Notes: a model not told the origin generated them from the letters alone. A DNA stretch of 64,000 bases from CAYXAA01 sp964462985 (GCA_964462985.1 CAYXAA010000017.1:21986-85985); one strand, 5' to 3'. Counted from the stretch's first letter, positions 51,446 through 60,551 are shown. Translations and numbers: made by a program.

Positions 51446-51877
51446 ATGAAGATTCATCGCAGCGGATCCGCCGTTTGGTCCGGCGGCCTCAAGGATGGCA
51501 AGGGAGCAATCTCCACCCAGAGCGGAGCATTGAAGGACCAGCCCTACGGCTTCGGGAGCCGTTTTGAGGGCGTCCCGGGCACTAACCCGGAGGAACTCAT
51601 CGGTGCTGCCCACGCCGGATGCTTCACAATGGCGCTGTCGCTGATCCTCGGCGAGGCCGGCTACACGGCGGAAAGGATGGAGACCTCTGCCAGGGTGACG
51701 CTCGAGCAGGCCGACGGCGGCTTCTCCATCCCCGCCATCCACCTGACCCTGAAGGCCAGGCTCCCCGGCGTCGACGAGACGACGTTCAAGGAGCTCGCGA
51801 CCAAGGCAAAGGAGAATTGCCCGGTCTCAAAACTGTTCAAGGCGGAAATCAGTCTCGACGTCGAGCTTCTCGCGTAA
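51446..51877 (+). CDS. osmC: OsmC family peroxiredoxin
   Basis: 143 residues from the ATG at 51446 with GAGGAG upstream. Peroxidatic Cys in HAGCFTMALS near residue 60 and resolving Cys in KENCPVSKLFKAEI near 125, the full OsmC pattern. It reduces organic hydroperoxides with dihydrolipoyl-type donors. Monocistronic: 243 bases of gene-free upstream DNA and a terminator right after the stop. A longer open frame from 51314 lacks family similarity at its N terminus. Confidence 0.95.
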   Translation: MKIHRSGSAVWSGGLKDGKGAISTQSGALKDQPYGFGSRFEGVPGTNPEELIGAAHAGCFTMALSLILGEAGYTAERMETSARVTLEQADGGFSIPAIHLTLKARLPGVDETTFKELATKAKENCPVSKLFKAEISLDVELLA

Positions 51878-51901
51878 CCGCCAAACGGCTCGGGCGGTTT
51901 T
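51876..51901 (+). terminator. Rho-independent terminator after osmC
   Basis: AACCGCC (51876-51882) and GGCGGTT (51893-51899) form a perfect 7-base stem with a 10-base loop, followed by a short T run. The stem overlaps the last two bases of the osmC TAA. It also separates osmC from the convergent ThDP-enzyme gene ending at 51916; the opposite strand lacks a T run, so termination should favour the plus strand. Confidence 0.75.
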
Positions 51902-51915
51902 GAATTGACCGTCTT

Positions 51916-53544
51916 TCAGAACTTGCTGTCGTAGGCGCGGCGGCCGATGCGGCACGCGATCAGCGTGAAGCTGTCGCGCGAAAGTGCCGCCTCGGCCTCG
52001 GCGCGGAGCCGTTCGGCGTCGTCAACCCAGGCGCCATGACCGCCGAACGCCCGCGCAATGGCCGGGAAATCGGTTCCGGTGAAGTCGACGCCGAGATTGG
52101 CACGCTGGGTCGCGCGCTGTTTGAGCTCGATCAGGGCCAGGCTGTCGTCGGAGAGGACGCAGACGATCACCGGTCGTTTCAGGTCACGGAGCGTTGCAAG
52201 CTCGCCGAGGCCCATCTCCAAGCCGGCGTCGCCGACGAAGACCACGACGGGGCGTGAGGGCTCAGCGATCGCATGGCCTATGCCGAGCGGTAAGGCGCAG
52301 GCCATGGTGCAGAGCGCGGACGACTGCAGCAGGCCGCGGGGGAAATCCGTCCGCCAGATATGCGACAGCAGGATGCGGTGCGCGCCGCTGTCGGCGGTCG
52401 CCACCGTCTCTGCCGGCAGCACGGCGCGCAGAGTGTGGAACACGGTCGCCGGCCCCCAGCCCTCTGGCTCGGGAGAGAAATCTTCGGCCAGCGCTGCCTT
52501 GACGGCCGCCGGCTCGCCGGCCGGCCAGGTCGGCTGTGGCGAAAGCCCCTCCGTCAGCGCCGCGAGCGTCGGGATGACGCCTCCGACGAGCGTGTGGCGG
52601 ACGGCATGCATGGTGTGAAGCCGTGTCACCAGTGTGATCTCGACGACTGGTGCGTCGGCCGGCCAGGGGTCGCGCCAGTTGATGCGCATCTCGATCGGGT
52701 CGTAGCCGAGAAGCAGGATGCAGTCGCTTTGTCGGACGAGCGGCAGCAGGCGGCGGTCGGCCTTGGGGCTGAGGCCGGCGCCGCCGAGCGCGAGCGGATC
52801 GGCCTCGGAGAGCAGGCCCTTGGCCTTGTAGCTGGTGACGAGGGGGACGCCAAAGGACTTGCAGAACCTTGCGATCGCGGCCTCGGCGCCTTCGTTGACC
52901 GCATCGACGCCGGCGATCGCGATCGGGCGCCGGGCGCCGGCAAGAAGGTCCCGGGCGGCACGAAGGGACACGCCGGCAGGGCGGCTCGCCGTCGCAAAAT
53001 CCGGCAGTTCGGCTGCCGGAGCTGCTTCGCTCGTCTCCCCTTCGGCGACGGCGATGGGCACGTCTATGTGCACGGGACCGGGCTGGCCTTCGAAGGCCAT
53101 GACAAGCGCCTTGGCCATCATGCGGCCGAGCCCCCCGGGCGGGGCGCGAAAGCTCGCCTTGACGATCGGCCTGAGCAGCTGTTGATGGTCGAACACCTGA
53201 TGCGTATAGCCCTCTACCTCCGCCGCATCGAGGCAGCCGGTGAGAAAGATCAGCGGCACCTTGTCCTGCCAGGCATTGGCGACGGCGTTCACCGCATTGG
53301 CGACGCCTGGACCGAGCGTGGCCAGAAGCACGCCCGGGGCGCGTTTGCCGGCGCGGGCTTCGGCATGCCAGACACCTTCGGCCATGAATCCGCCGGCGTT
53401 CTCGTGCTTGACGAGATGGAAGGTGAGCCCGGCCCGGGAGAGCGCGTCCATCAACGCCAGCACTTCGCCGCCGGGGATACCAAAGGCATGACGGCAGCCG
53501 GCGGCATGAAGCGCTTGAGCGATGACATCGGCGCCGGTGGTCAT
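51916..53544 (-). CDS. Thiamine diphosphate-dependent enzyme, acetolactate synthase-like
   Basis: 542 residues with the three-domain ThDP fold. HAFGIPGGEVLALMDAL opens the Pyr domain and HENAGGFMAEGVW holds the activating Glu; the PP domain near residue 437 has GDAGLEMGLGEL, with the second metal-binding site SDDSLALI where most members have N-D/N. So the canonical GDG-N motif reads GDA-D. It lies 20 bases after a CaiB-type CoA-transferase gene and is likely co-transcribed. Not close to oxalyl-CoA decarboxylase; a 2-oxo acid decarboxylase or ligase is possible. Confidence 0.85.
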   Translation of the reverse strand: MTTGADVIAQALHAAGCRHAFGIPGGEVLALMDALSRAGLTFHLVKHENAGGFMAEGVWHAEARAGKRAPGVLLATLGPGVANAVNAVANAWQDKVPLIFLTGCLDAAEVEGYTHQVFDHQQLLRPIVKASFRAPPGGLGRMMAKALVMAFEGQPGPVHIDVPIAVAEGETSEAAPAAELPDFATASRPAGVSLRAARDLLAGARRPIAIAGVDAVNEGAEAAIARFCKSFGVPLVTSYKAKGLLSEADPLALGGAGLSPKADRRLLPLVRQSDCILLLGYDPIEMRINWRDPWPADAPVVEITLVTRLHTMHAVRHTLVGGVIPTLAALTEGLSPQPTWPAGEPAAVKAALAEDFSPEPEGWGPATVFHTLRAVLPAETVATADSGAHRILLSHIWRTDFPRGLLQSSALCTMACALPLGIGHAIAEPSRPVVVFVGDAGLEMGLGELATLRDLKRPVIVCVLSDDSLALIELKQRATQRANLGVDFTGTDFPAIARAFGGHGAWVDDAERLRAEAEAALSRDSFTLIACRIGRRAYDSKF

Positions 53545-53564
53545 CGAGGGCCTCCAAAAATTGC

Positions 53565-54833
53565 CTAAAGGGCGATCGCCCCCTCCGCCGCCAGCGTCTC
53601 GATCTCGTCGTCATCGAGGCCGACCAGATCGGAGAGCACCGCGCGCGTGTCGGCGCCGAGCTCCGGCGGCGCGCTGCGGTAGGTCACTGGGCTGTCGCTC
53701 ATCTTGATCGGATTGCCGATCAGATCGACGGAGCCGCTGGCAGCCGAAGGATGCGGCAAAGTAATCTTCATGCCGCGATGGAGAACCTGCGGATCGGAGA
53801 ACACGCCTGCCATGTCATTGATCGGCCCGGCCGGCACGCCGACCTCCTCCAGGGCGGACAGCCAATCTGCGGCAGGCCGCGTCCGGGTGATCTCCTGCAG
53901 GATCGGCTCCAACGCGGTTCGGTTGAGGATTCGATCCGTATTGCGAGCAAAGCGCGGGTCCGCCGCGAGTTCCGGCCGGCCGGCAACCTTGCAGAATGCG
54001 GCGAACTGACTGTCGTTTCCGACTGCGAGAATGAAATGACCGTCCGCGGCAGGATAGGTGTTGTAAGGCACAATCGTAGGATGGGCGTTACCCATCCGGC
54101 CCGGGACCTTTCCGGAGGTCAGATAGCCGACGGCCTGGTTGGCCATCCACGCCACCTGCGTGTCGAGCAGCGAGACGTCGATCATCTGACCGCGGCCGGT
54201 GCAGCTACGGTGGTGCAGCGCGGCGAGGATCGCAGTCGTGGCGTACATCCCGCACATGATGTCGGCGATGCCGACACCAACCTTCATCGGCGCGCCGCCC
54301 TCCTCGTCGGGCGCTCCGGTTACGGACATCAGCCCGCCCATGCCCTGGGCGAGGAAATCGTAGCCGGCGCGGTGGGCGTACGGCCCCGTCTGACCGAAGC
54401 CGGTTACCGAGCAGTAGATCAGCCGCGGGTTGATCTCCTTGAGGCTGTCGTAGTCGAGGCCGCGGCGCTTGAGGTCACCGACCTTGAAGTTCTCGGTGAA
54501 GATGTCTGCCTTTTCCGCGAGCCGGCGGATCAGCTGCTGGCCGGCGCTGTTAGCAATATCGACGGCCAAAGACGCCTTGTTACGGTTGGCGCACATGTAG
54601 TAGGCGCTTTCCCGCGTGTCGCGGCCAGTCTTGTCCTTGACGAAGGGTGGTCCCCAGCCGCGGGTATCGTCTCCGCGCCCCGGCCGCTCGATCTTGATCA
54701 CGGTGGCGCCGAGATCGCCGAGCAGTTGGGTCGCAGTCGGACCGGCGAGGATGCGGGTGAGGTCGAGGACGAGAAGCCCGTCGAGCGGGCCCTTTGCGCC
54801 TGTGGCGCCGTTCACGGAGTTCGGTTCGGACAC
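53565..54833 (-). CDS. CaiB/BaiF family CoA transferase
   Basis: 422 residues from the GTG at 54833, which has AAAGG six bases upstream; an ATG at 54890 has no better context. The family start GPLDGLLVLDLTRILAGPTATQLLGDLGATVIKIERPG is intact, and the catalytic Asp lies in the NFKVGDLKRRGLDYDSL segment. It moves CoA between carboxylic acids. With the downstream ThDP enzyme it may form a short organic-acid degradation pathway. A 134-base gap without a gene lies upstream. Confidence 0.92.
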   Translation of the reverse strand: MSEPNSVNGATGAKGPLDGLLVLDLTRILAGPTATQLLGDLGATVIKIERPGRGDDTRGWGPPFVKDKTGRDTRESAYYMCANRNKASLAVDIANSAGQQLIRRLAEKADIFTENFKVGDLKRRGLDYDSLKEINPRLIYCSVTGFGQTGPYAHRAGYDFLAQGMGGLMSVTGAPDEEGGAPMKVGVGIADIMCGMYATTAILAALHHRSCTGRGQMIDVSLLDTQVAWMANQAVGYLTSGKVPGRMGNAHPTIVPYNTYPAADGHFILAVGNDSQFAAFCKVAGRPELAADPRFARNTDRILNRTALEPILQEITRTRPAADWLSALEEVGVPAGPINDMAGVFSDPQVLHRGMKITLPHPSAASGSVDLIGNPIKMSDSPVTYRSAPPELGADTRAVLSDLVGLDDDEIETLAAEGAIAL

Positions 54834-54967
54834 GGACAGCCTTTTGCAGTCTGATCGGAGCTCCGCGCACGCCGGCGAACGGAAGTCCAAAGTGGTTCAG
54901 AGGCACATTGCTAGAGCATCTCGATCGCGTTTGCACGGGGGCATGATCCCGGTCGGCATGACGCCCA

Positions 54968-55453
54968 TCATGGCTCCCGAAGCTTGACGACGAGGCCGGT
55001 GACGAGCCCGAACAGGACATGTCCGAACAGCGAGGCCCAGGTCAGCGGGATGAAGCCGAGAAACGCCGGCAGACCGGCGAAGATATGGGCCATGATGTAC
55101 AGCGCAAACATCCAAAGGCCGATGCCGAACCCGATGGCGACGATCCACCACGGCAGGAACGGCAGGAAGCGGTCGGCGATCGGCCGGGCGATGAACAGGT
55201 AGCCGAGCGGGTAGAACACCACACCGACCATGAGGTGAATCAACTCGGCGAGCAGAATGTTGTTGAAGCCGAACACGGAACGCACAAGGGCCGCGGGCTC
55301 AAGCGGGCCGCCGATGATGTAGGGCGTGATGCCGCGCGCCCAGACTTCCCAGGTGAGATCAGCGGCGGCTCCGGCCATGATGGCCGTTATGAGCGTGGTA
55401 GAGGCGAGCGGCGGGAACAATCGTCTTGCGGCATTCAGCTGGGCGTGGGTCAT
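54968..55453 (-). CDS. Four-helix membrane protein of unknown function
   Basis: 161 residues from the ATG at 55453 (MTHAQLNAARRLFPPLAS). Hydrophobic segments lie at about 14-34, 62-86, 98-121 and 128-152. The N-terminal half contains GAAADLTWEVWARGITPYIIGGPLEPAALV. I do not recognise the family with confidence; it resembles YagU/DUF1440-type inner membrane proteins in layout. No operon partner is evident. A longer frame from 55555 lacks a start context. Confidence 0.6.
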   Translation of the reverse strand: MTHAQLNAARRLFPPLASTTLITAIMAGAAADLTWEVWARGITPYIIGGPLEPAALVRSVFGFNNILLAELIHLMVGVVFYPLGYLFIARPIADRFLPFLPWWIVAIGFGIGLWMFALYIMAHIFAGLPAFLGFIPLTWASLFGHVLFGLVTGLVVKLREP

Positions 55454-55637
55454 CGCCTTCCTCCTCGTCAGTGCTTGGGATTTCGACCCGTCTGGGAGCG
55501 GTTCCCCCTGTCCAACGCCTTGCCGATGATGCGACCGGAAACGCCCTCCGCACAAATCAATCCGCCGACACTCCGAGATGCCGGGCGGTCGCGCCGCGGT
55601 GAAGGCGGGGTGAGCTCACTGCTCGATCCCGATCCAC

Positions 55638-56480
55638 TCAGTCCCAGCCCCGGCGTTTGGAAAGCTCGCGCCAGGCACGGGCGATCCAGTCCGCCTGGAC
55701 GCTGTGGCCACCCGAATGCAGGCAGATCTCGAAGAAGACTTGGTTGGTCTGCTGGCGTTGACAGCTGAGGCCAGCGACGGGTGCGGTGGTGGGAAAGACG
55801 GTCCGCAGGCCGGCCTGGCGCTGCAACACGGACAGGCTTTCGGCAACATCGCCCTGGTGCCGGCGGTCTCCGATCGGCCGGCCGGTGAGCGGCACAGTGA
55901 GATCGGCAGTGCCATGCACATGGTACAGGAAAGACGGCACCGTCGGGCACTGTTCTGGGATCGGATCCCAGAATGCGCCGGCGATGGCCGCAAATCCGGC
56001 GAACAGTTCGGCCTGGTAGCAGGCCAGGTTCCAAACCATCGAACCACCGATCGAGAAACCAGAGACCATAAGCCGGTCACGGCGAACGGGAAACCGCGTC
56101 GTGAGATCCGTCACCAGATGCCAGAAAAAGGCGAAATCGTCGCGTTCTTGTCCCGGTGAGCCGGGATAGGACCAAGCGCCGTTCCTGCCGTCGGGAAGGA
56201 CGAAGGCGACATCGAGCCGATCGGCCAGCCTCTGCCACGCTCTGTTCTTCATTTCGGCAGTGGCCGAACCTTGGTAACCGTGGATGTAGAAGATGGCGCC
56301 AAGCTGGCGCTTGCCGTCCCATCCAGTGGGGAAGCGGACCCGGTATTCGCCATCAGCAACGCGGCAGGGATTGTCGACGCCGCAGTCACGAGCCGTGGCG
56401 GCTCGCCCAGGAGCCTGAACGGCAATCAACAGCAGCAGCATGACGGCGGCGCAAAGCAGCAGCGGAATGCGCATTAGCAT
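55638..56480 (-). CDS. Secreted PHB depolymerase/LpqC-like esterase
   Basis: 280 residues with a signal peptide (MLMRIPLLLCAAVMLLLLI, cleaved near PGRAA). The alpha/beta hydrolase has FYIHGYQGS (oxyanion region), the nucleophile Ser in SGFSIGGSMVWNLACY, and the C-terminal His in LHSGGHSVQ. Cysteines at CGVDNPC may form a disulfide. Members hydrolyse polyhydroxybutyrate oligomers, feruloyl esters or acetyl groups. Isolated by 184 and 105 bases from its neighbours. Confidence 0.9.
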   Translation of the reverse strand: MLMRIPLLLCAAVMLLLLIAVQAPGRAATARDCGVDNPCRVADGEYRVRFPTGWDGKRQLGAIFYIHGYQGSATAEMKNRAWQRLADRLDVAFVLPDGRNGAWSYPGSPGQERDDFAFFWHLVTDLTTRFPVRRDRLMVSGFSIGGSMVWNLACYQAELFAGFAAIAGAFWDPIPEQCPTVPSFLYHVHGTADLTVPLTGRPIGDRRHQGDVAESLSVLQRQAGLRTVFPTTAPVAGLSCQRQQTNQVFFEICLHSGGHSVQADWIARAWRELSKRRGWD

Positions 56481-56585
56481 GGGCGATCCTTTGCTGGCCC
56501 ATCGCGAAAAGTGTCGCTGCTGGATTCGCCTGTGGCAAGAGATTCGGCCTCACGGCTCGGTGAGGGCGCCCCGGACCACAGACGA

Positions 56586-56744
56586 TCAGAGGATTGCCAT
56601 TCGGATTGCGTAGGAAACGACGGTGACGGCCAGCACTCCGCCGCCCCACAGCAGCACGAACCAGCCGATCCGCTTCCAGGCTGACCCCGGAACGCCATCT
56701 CCAGGCGAGCCGCCCTCCGGCCCGTGCTCCGGCCGTCGCTTCAT
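56586..56744 (-). CDS. DUF2474/CydX-like small subunit of cytochrome bd-type oxidase
   Basis: 52 residues from an ATG at 56744 that overlaps the cioB stop (ATGA). A single membrane helix (RIGWFVLLWGGGVLAVTVVSYAIRMAIL) follows a charged N terminus. DUF2474 proteins and CydX/CydZ are single-helix subunits that stabilise bd oxidases. Third and last gene of the cioAB operon. Confidence 0.8.
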   Translation of the reverse strand: MKRRPEHGPEGGSPGDGVPGSAWKRIGWFVLLWGGGVLAVTVVSYAIRMAIL

Positions 56745-57751
56745 TCGTGATAGCCCTCGCCGGGCCTGACCTTGCCGCGGAACACCCAATAGGCGTAGCC
56801 AGTATAGGCAAGGATCATCGGAAGCAGCACCACCGCACCGACGAGCAGGAACACCTGGGTTGCCTCGGGAGCGGCTGCGTCCCAGATCGTGATCGATCGC
56901 GGCACCAGATAGGGATAGAGGCTGATCGCCAGGCCGATATAGCTCAGCAGAAACAGGCCGAGCGCCCCGACGAACGGTACCCAGTCCCGCGTGCCCGGGA
57001 GACTGCGGAAGATCAGTGCGACAAGGGCGGCAACAATGAGCGGCACCGCAAGCGTCGGCAGCGCCTCGGGATAGTTGAACCAGCGCGCAAAGATTTCCGG
57101 ATCGAGAAATGGAGTCCATAGGCTGACCGCGGCAATGAAGCCGAGCACGACCACCGTGAGGGTTGCGGCCTGACCGCGGAAATGGTCCTGCATCGGGCCC
57201 TCGGTCTTCCAGACCAGCCAGGTCGCGCCGAGCAGCCCGTAGCCGGCGACGAGTGCGAAGCCGGTGAGTATGGAGAACGGCGTCAGCCAGTCGAACCAGC
57301 CGCCCGCATACGCCCGCCCCTCGACTGGAATACCCTGAACGAAAGCACCGAGCGCCACGCCTTGGGCGAAGGCGGCAACAAAAGATCCGGCGAAAAAGGC
57401 AATGTCGAAGGTACGTCGGCTTTTTTCTGAGGCTTTGAAGCGATACTCGAACATCACGCCGCGGAAGATGAGGCCAATCAGCATGGCGATGATCGGGGCG
57501 TAGAGCGCAGGCAGAAGAACCGAGTAAGCGAGCGGGAACATGGCGAAAAGCCCACCGCCACCAAGCACAAGCCAAGTTTCGTTGCCGTCCCAGACCGGGG
57601 CGACGCTGTTCATCATGACACCGCGTTCGATGTCTGAGCGTGCGGTCGGAAACAGGATGCCGATGCCGAGGTCAAAGCCGTCCAGCACGACATAGGCGAA
57701 AATGGCGACTGCGATCAGCAGGGCCCAGATGAACGCATAGTCCAATGCCAT
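56741..57751 (-). CDS. cioB: Cytochrome bd ubiquinol oxidase subunit II (CioB type)
   Basis: 336 residues with about eight membrane helices. The N-terminal LDGFDLGIGILFP and the APVWDGNETWLVLGGGGLFAMFP are family signatures of CydB/CioB. It pairs with CioA to reduce O2 with quinol, without heme-copper chemistry and resistant to cyanide. It starts nine bases after cioA and overlaps the small-subunit gene by four bases. Confidence 0.96.
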   Translation of the reverse strand: MALDYAFIWALLIAVAIFAYVVLDGFDLGIGILFPTARSDIERGVMMNSVAPVWDGNETWLVLGGGGLFAMFPLAYSVLLPALYAPIIAMLIGLIFRGVMFEYRFKASEKSRRTFDIAFFAGSFVAAFAQGVALGAFVQGIPVEGRAYAGGWFDWLTPFSILTGFALVAGYGLLGATWLVWKTEGPMQDHFRGQAATLTVVVLGFIAAVSLWTPFLDPEIFARWFNYPEALPTLAVPLIVAALVALIFRSLPGTRDWVPFVGALGLFLLSYIGLAISLYPYLVPRSITIWDAAAPEATQVFLLVGAVVLLPMILAYTGYAYWVFRGKVRPGEGYHE

Positions 57752-57760
57752 GGGTCCCTC

Positions 57761-59164
57761 CTATTTGACCACGGTCTCTTCGGCGTCGCTCAACAGGGCC
57801 GGAGCAGGTGTGATGCCGGCGGTCCGGGTCGGGGTATGCTCGGGCCCGCTGACCAGGCCGGGTGTCTGTCCCATCGCCCTGAGGATGTAGAAGATCCCGA
57901 TGCCGAAGACGATGAAATAGACCACGATGAAGACGGCAAGAGAGGTCCCCACCGCGGGTGCCTCGATCGGCGAGGCGCTGTCGGCGGTGCGCAGCAGGCC
58001 GTAGACTGTAAAGGGCTGGCGACCGACTTCGGTCGTGACCCAGCCGGCAAGCACGGCAATGAAGCCGGATGGCGCCATCGCAATCGCCGACCGATGGAGC
58101 CAGGTGCTTTCATAGAGCCGACCACGCCAGCGCAGCCACAAGCTCGCCAGCCCGATGAGCAGCATGAGCGCACCGATACCGACCATAATACGGAAGCTGA
58201 AGAAGACGATCGTCGCGTTGGGCCAATCCGCACGCGGGAAGTCATTCAGCCCCGGAACGCTGCCGTCCAGCGAATGGGTCAGGATCAGGCTGCCGAGATA
58301 GGGCACCTCGACCTTGTAGAGCGTCTCGGCCCGTTCCATGTCGGGCCAGCCGAAGAGGATGAGCGGTGCTGGTGTAACCGGCTCGAAATGACCTTCGAGC
58401 GCCGCAATTTTTGCCGGCTGATACTTGAGCGTATTGAGCCCGTGCTGGTCGCCGGCGAAGATCTGTACCGGCGACACCAGGGCCGCCATCCACATTGCCA
58501 TGGAGAACATGGTGCGTGCCGCCGGGTTGGTGCGATCCTTGAGGAGGTGCCAGGCTGCGACGGCGCCCACCACGAAGGCGGTGGTCAGATAGGCCGCAAG
58601 CATCATGTGGACAAAGCGGTAGGGGAATGACGGGTTGAAGATGATCTCCAGCCAGTCGACGGGGATGAATTGACCGGCCTCATTGACGGAATGTCCGGCC
58701 GGAGTATGCATCCAGCTGTTGGCCGACAGGATCCAGAAACCCGACAGCGCGGTGCCGAAGGCCACGAGTGCCGTGGCGAGGAAATGCAGTCGCGGACCAA
58801 CCCGGTTCATTCCGAATAGCATCACCCCGAGGAATCCGGCTTCGAGGAAGAAGGCCGTCAGCACCTCGTAGCCGAGCAGCGGCCCGAGCACTGGTCCCGT
58901 CCTGTCGGAAAACACCGACCAGTTGGTTCCGAACTGATAGGTCATGACGACGCCGGAGACGACGCCCATGCCGAAGGCGACGGCGAATATCTTCAACCAA
59001 TAGCGGAACAGCTGCAGGTAGACGGGACGTCCAGTCCAAAGCCACAGGGCCTCCAGGACGGCCAGATAGCTGGCGAGCCCAATAGAGAAGGACGGAAAGA
59101 TGATGTGAAAGGAGACGGTGAAGGCGAACTGTGCTCGGGCCAGATCGATTGCCAGTGGGTCCAT
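57761..59164 (-). CDS. cioA: Cytochrome bd ubiquinol oxidase subunit I (CioA type)
   Basis: 467 residues from the ATG at 59164 (MDPLAIDLARAQFAFTVSFH). Heme b595/d region and quinol site are represented by the N-terminal ARAQFAFTVSFHIIFPSFSIG, and by GWVTTEVGRQPFTVYGLLRT near 385. The Q-loop is short, as in the cyanide-insensitive CIO type. A longer frame from 59227 adds an unrelated leader. The upstream 205-base gap holds no FNR-type TTGAT-N4-ATCAA site that I can see. Confidence 0.96.
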   Translation of the reverse strand: MDPLAIDLARAQFAFTVSFHIIFPSFSIGLASYLAVLEALWLWTGRPVYLQLFRYWLKIFAVAFGMGVVSGVVMTYQFGTNWSVFSDRTGPVLGPLLGYEVLTAFFLEAGFLGVMLFGMNRVGPRLHFLATALVAFGTALSGFWILSANSWMHTPAGHSVNEAGQFIPVDWLEIIFNPSFPYRFVHMMLAAYLTTAFVVGAVAAWHLLKDRTNPAARTMFSMAMWMAALVSPVQIFAGDQHGLNTLKYQPAKIAALEGHFEPVTPAPLILFGWPDMERAETLYKVEVPYLGSLILTHSLDGSVPGLNDFPRADWPNATIVFFSFRIMVGIGALMLLIGLASLWLRWRGRLYESTWLHRSAIAMAPSGFIAVLAGWVTTEVGRQPFTVYGLLRTADSASPIEAPAVGTSLAVFIVVYFIVFGIGIFYILRAMGQTPGLVSGPEHTPTRTAGITPAPALLSDAEETVVK

Positions 59165-59327
59165 CGGACATCCCCCTCCGTCTCGGTCAGCGCAGTGTGG
59201 ACGATTGACCACCCGGTGAAAAGCCACCGCGTCGCCGATAGATACCTTCGCCGCCGTTATGACGGCAGGTTACGGTGCGTTGGTGAAGTCGCAATCTGCG
59301 CGCGCCTTTGCAGCTGCGATTCTCAGT

Positions 59328-59357
59328 ATCGCCTCAACCATAGCTCGCTGAGGCGAT
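59328..59357 (-). other. Strong hairpin after the channel gene
   Basis: ATCGCCTCA (59328-59336) and TGAGGCGAT (59349-59357) form a perfect 9-base stem with a 12-base loop, 12 bases beyond the channel gene stop on the minus strand. No T run follows, so it is more likely an mRNA-stabilising or partial terminator structure than a strong intrinsic terminator. Confidence 0.4.
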
Positions 59358-59369
59358 GGCTTGCACCGT

Positions 59370-60269
59370 CTACCACTCGCCTTCGGTCGGAATGTTGATG
59401 GTGCGGCCGCAGTGCTTGCAGTGCACGGCGTCGGGGTCATGACGTGACAGACCGCAGTCGGGGCATCGGTGGTGCACTTTCTGCGGCCGGAAGATCGTCT
59501 GGATCAGCCGCAGAAACAGGGCCACACCGAAGATCATGATGGCGACGGTCATCAGCCGGCCGACGCTGTCGGTCATGGTGATGTCACCGAAACCTGTAGT
59601 GGTCAGCGTCGTCATCGTAAAGTAGAGGGCGTCGAGATAATCGGTGATCGCTGGGTTGCGGTCATGCTCCACGACATAGACCACCGACGTGACGACGAAG
59701 ACGAAGACGACGAGATTGACGGCAGACTGGAAGATCTCCTCGTTGCGACGAAAGAATGGGGCTAGCTGGCGCAGGTCCTTGAGCAGATGATAGGAGCGCA
59801 GCAACCGCAGCATGCGCACGACCCGCAGGAAGCCGAGGTTGTCGACCACAGTGGGGGCTATCAGCGACAGGATCACCACCAGGTCGGCGATGGCCGTGAA
59901 TGTCAGAGCCGTGCGCAGCGGCCGATTGGCCGATATCAGCCGTGCACCATAGTCGGCGATGAGCACGGCAGCGATTGCCAGATCAAGGATGTCGTAGTCG
60001 CCAACGGGATCAACGATCGATGAGACCACGAAATAGGCGATCGTGACGAGGTCGAGGCCGAGGAGTCCTATGCGGAAGCGCTGCGCCGCTAGAGTCTCGC
60101 CAAAATAGAGGTCGCGCAAGCCTTGGCGCAGTCGTGCGAATCTTTCGGGCGGAGCTGAGTCGCGGCGAACGGGAGGGGGTTCATCGACCGGCATGGACCG
60201 ACGAAAGCGGAGCAAGGACCCAAGGTCAAGCCGGGTTGACGTCCTAGGGAGGGCCATTCGCCGGTGCAT
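59370..60269 (-). CDS. Potassium-channel-like ion transporter with C-terminal zinc ribbon
   Basis: 299 residues. Six membrane segments from about residue 66 to 245: the fourth contains the arginine-rich FLRVVRMLRLLRSYHLL, a voltage-sensor-like helix, and the pore loop has TTLTTTGFGDITMTD, i.e. TTGFGD as selectivity filter. The last 40 residues form a zinc ribbon with CPDCG and CKHCG pairs. It probably conducts K+. The N-terminal 55 residues are basic and poorly conserved; an ATG at 60194 is an alternative start. The following 282 bases (60270-60551) contain no gene. Confidence 0.85.
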   Translation of the reverse strand: MHRRMALPRTSTRLDLGSLLRFRRSMPVDEPPPVRRDSAPPERFARLRQGLRDLYFGETLAAQRFRIGLLGLDLVTIAYFVVSSIVDPVGDYDILDLAIAAVLIADYGARLISANRPLRTALTFTAIADLVVILSLIAPTVVDNLGFLRVVRMLRLLRSYHLLKDLRQLAPFFRRNEEIFQSAVNLVVFVFVVTSVVYVVEHDRNPAITDYLDALYFTMTTLTTTGFGDITMTDSVGRLMTVAIMIFGVALFLRLIQTIFRPQKVHHRCPDCGLSRHDPDAVHCKHCGRTINIPTEGEW

Positions 60270-60551
60270 GACGGGTCTGCGACGTCAGTGATTGGCGTTT
60301 CAATGCAGGCAAGGTGTTTGCGCACGTTCATGGCGACGCCGGTTCTCAGCCGCCAGGGAGAAAGATCGGGCAGGCTGGTAGCTTAAATGACACGGCGTTA
60401 ATCCTTTTTTGACTCTTTCGCGAATCGCGTCACATTTTTCTCCTGTTGGCGGCCGGCCATGAAGCTTTGGCCGCGTCGGGGAAGGTGAATACAGAGCGGT
60501 TCGGAATGAAGAACGTTCCGATCCGCACCGCAGCGATGAATGGACTGTCTC

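Noticed and set aside
51916..54833. Oxalate degradation pair (frc/oxc)
   Set aside because: The CoA-transferase fits loosely, but the ThDP enzyme lacks the oxalyl-CoA decarboxylase N-terminal and CoA-binding motifs and is closer to acetolactate-synthase-like proteins.
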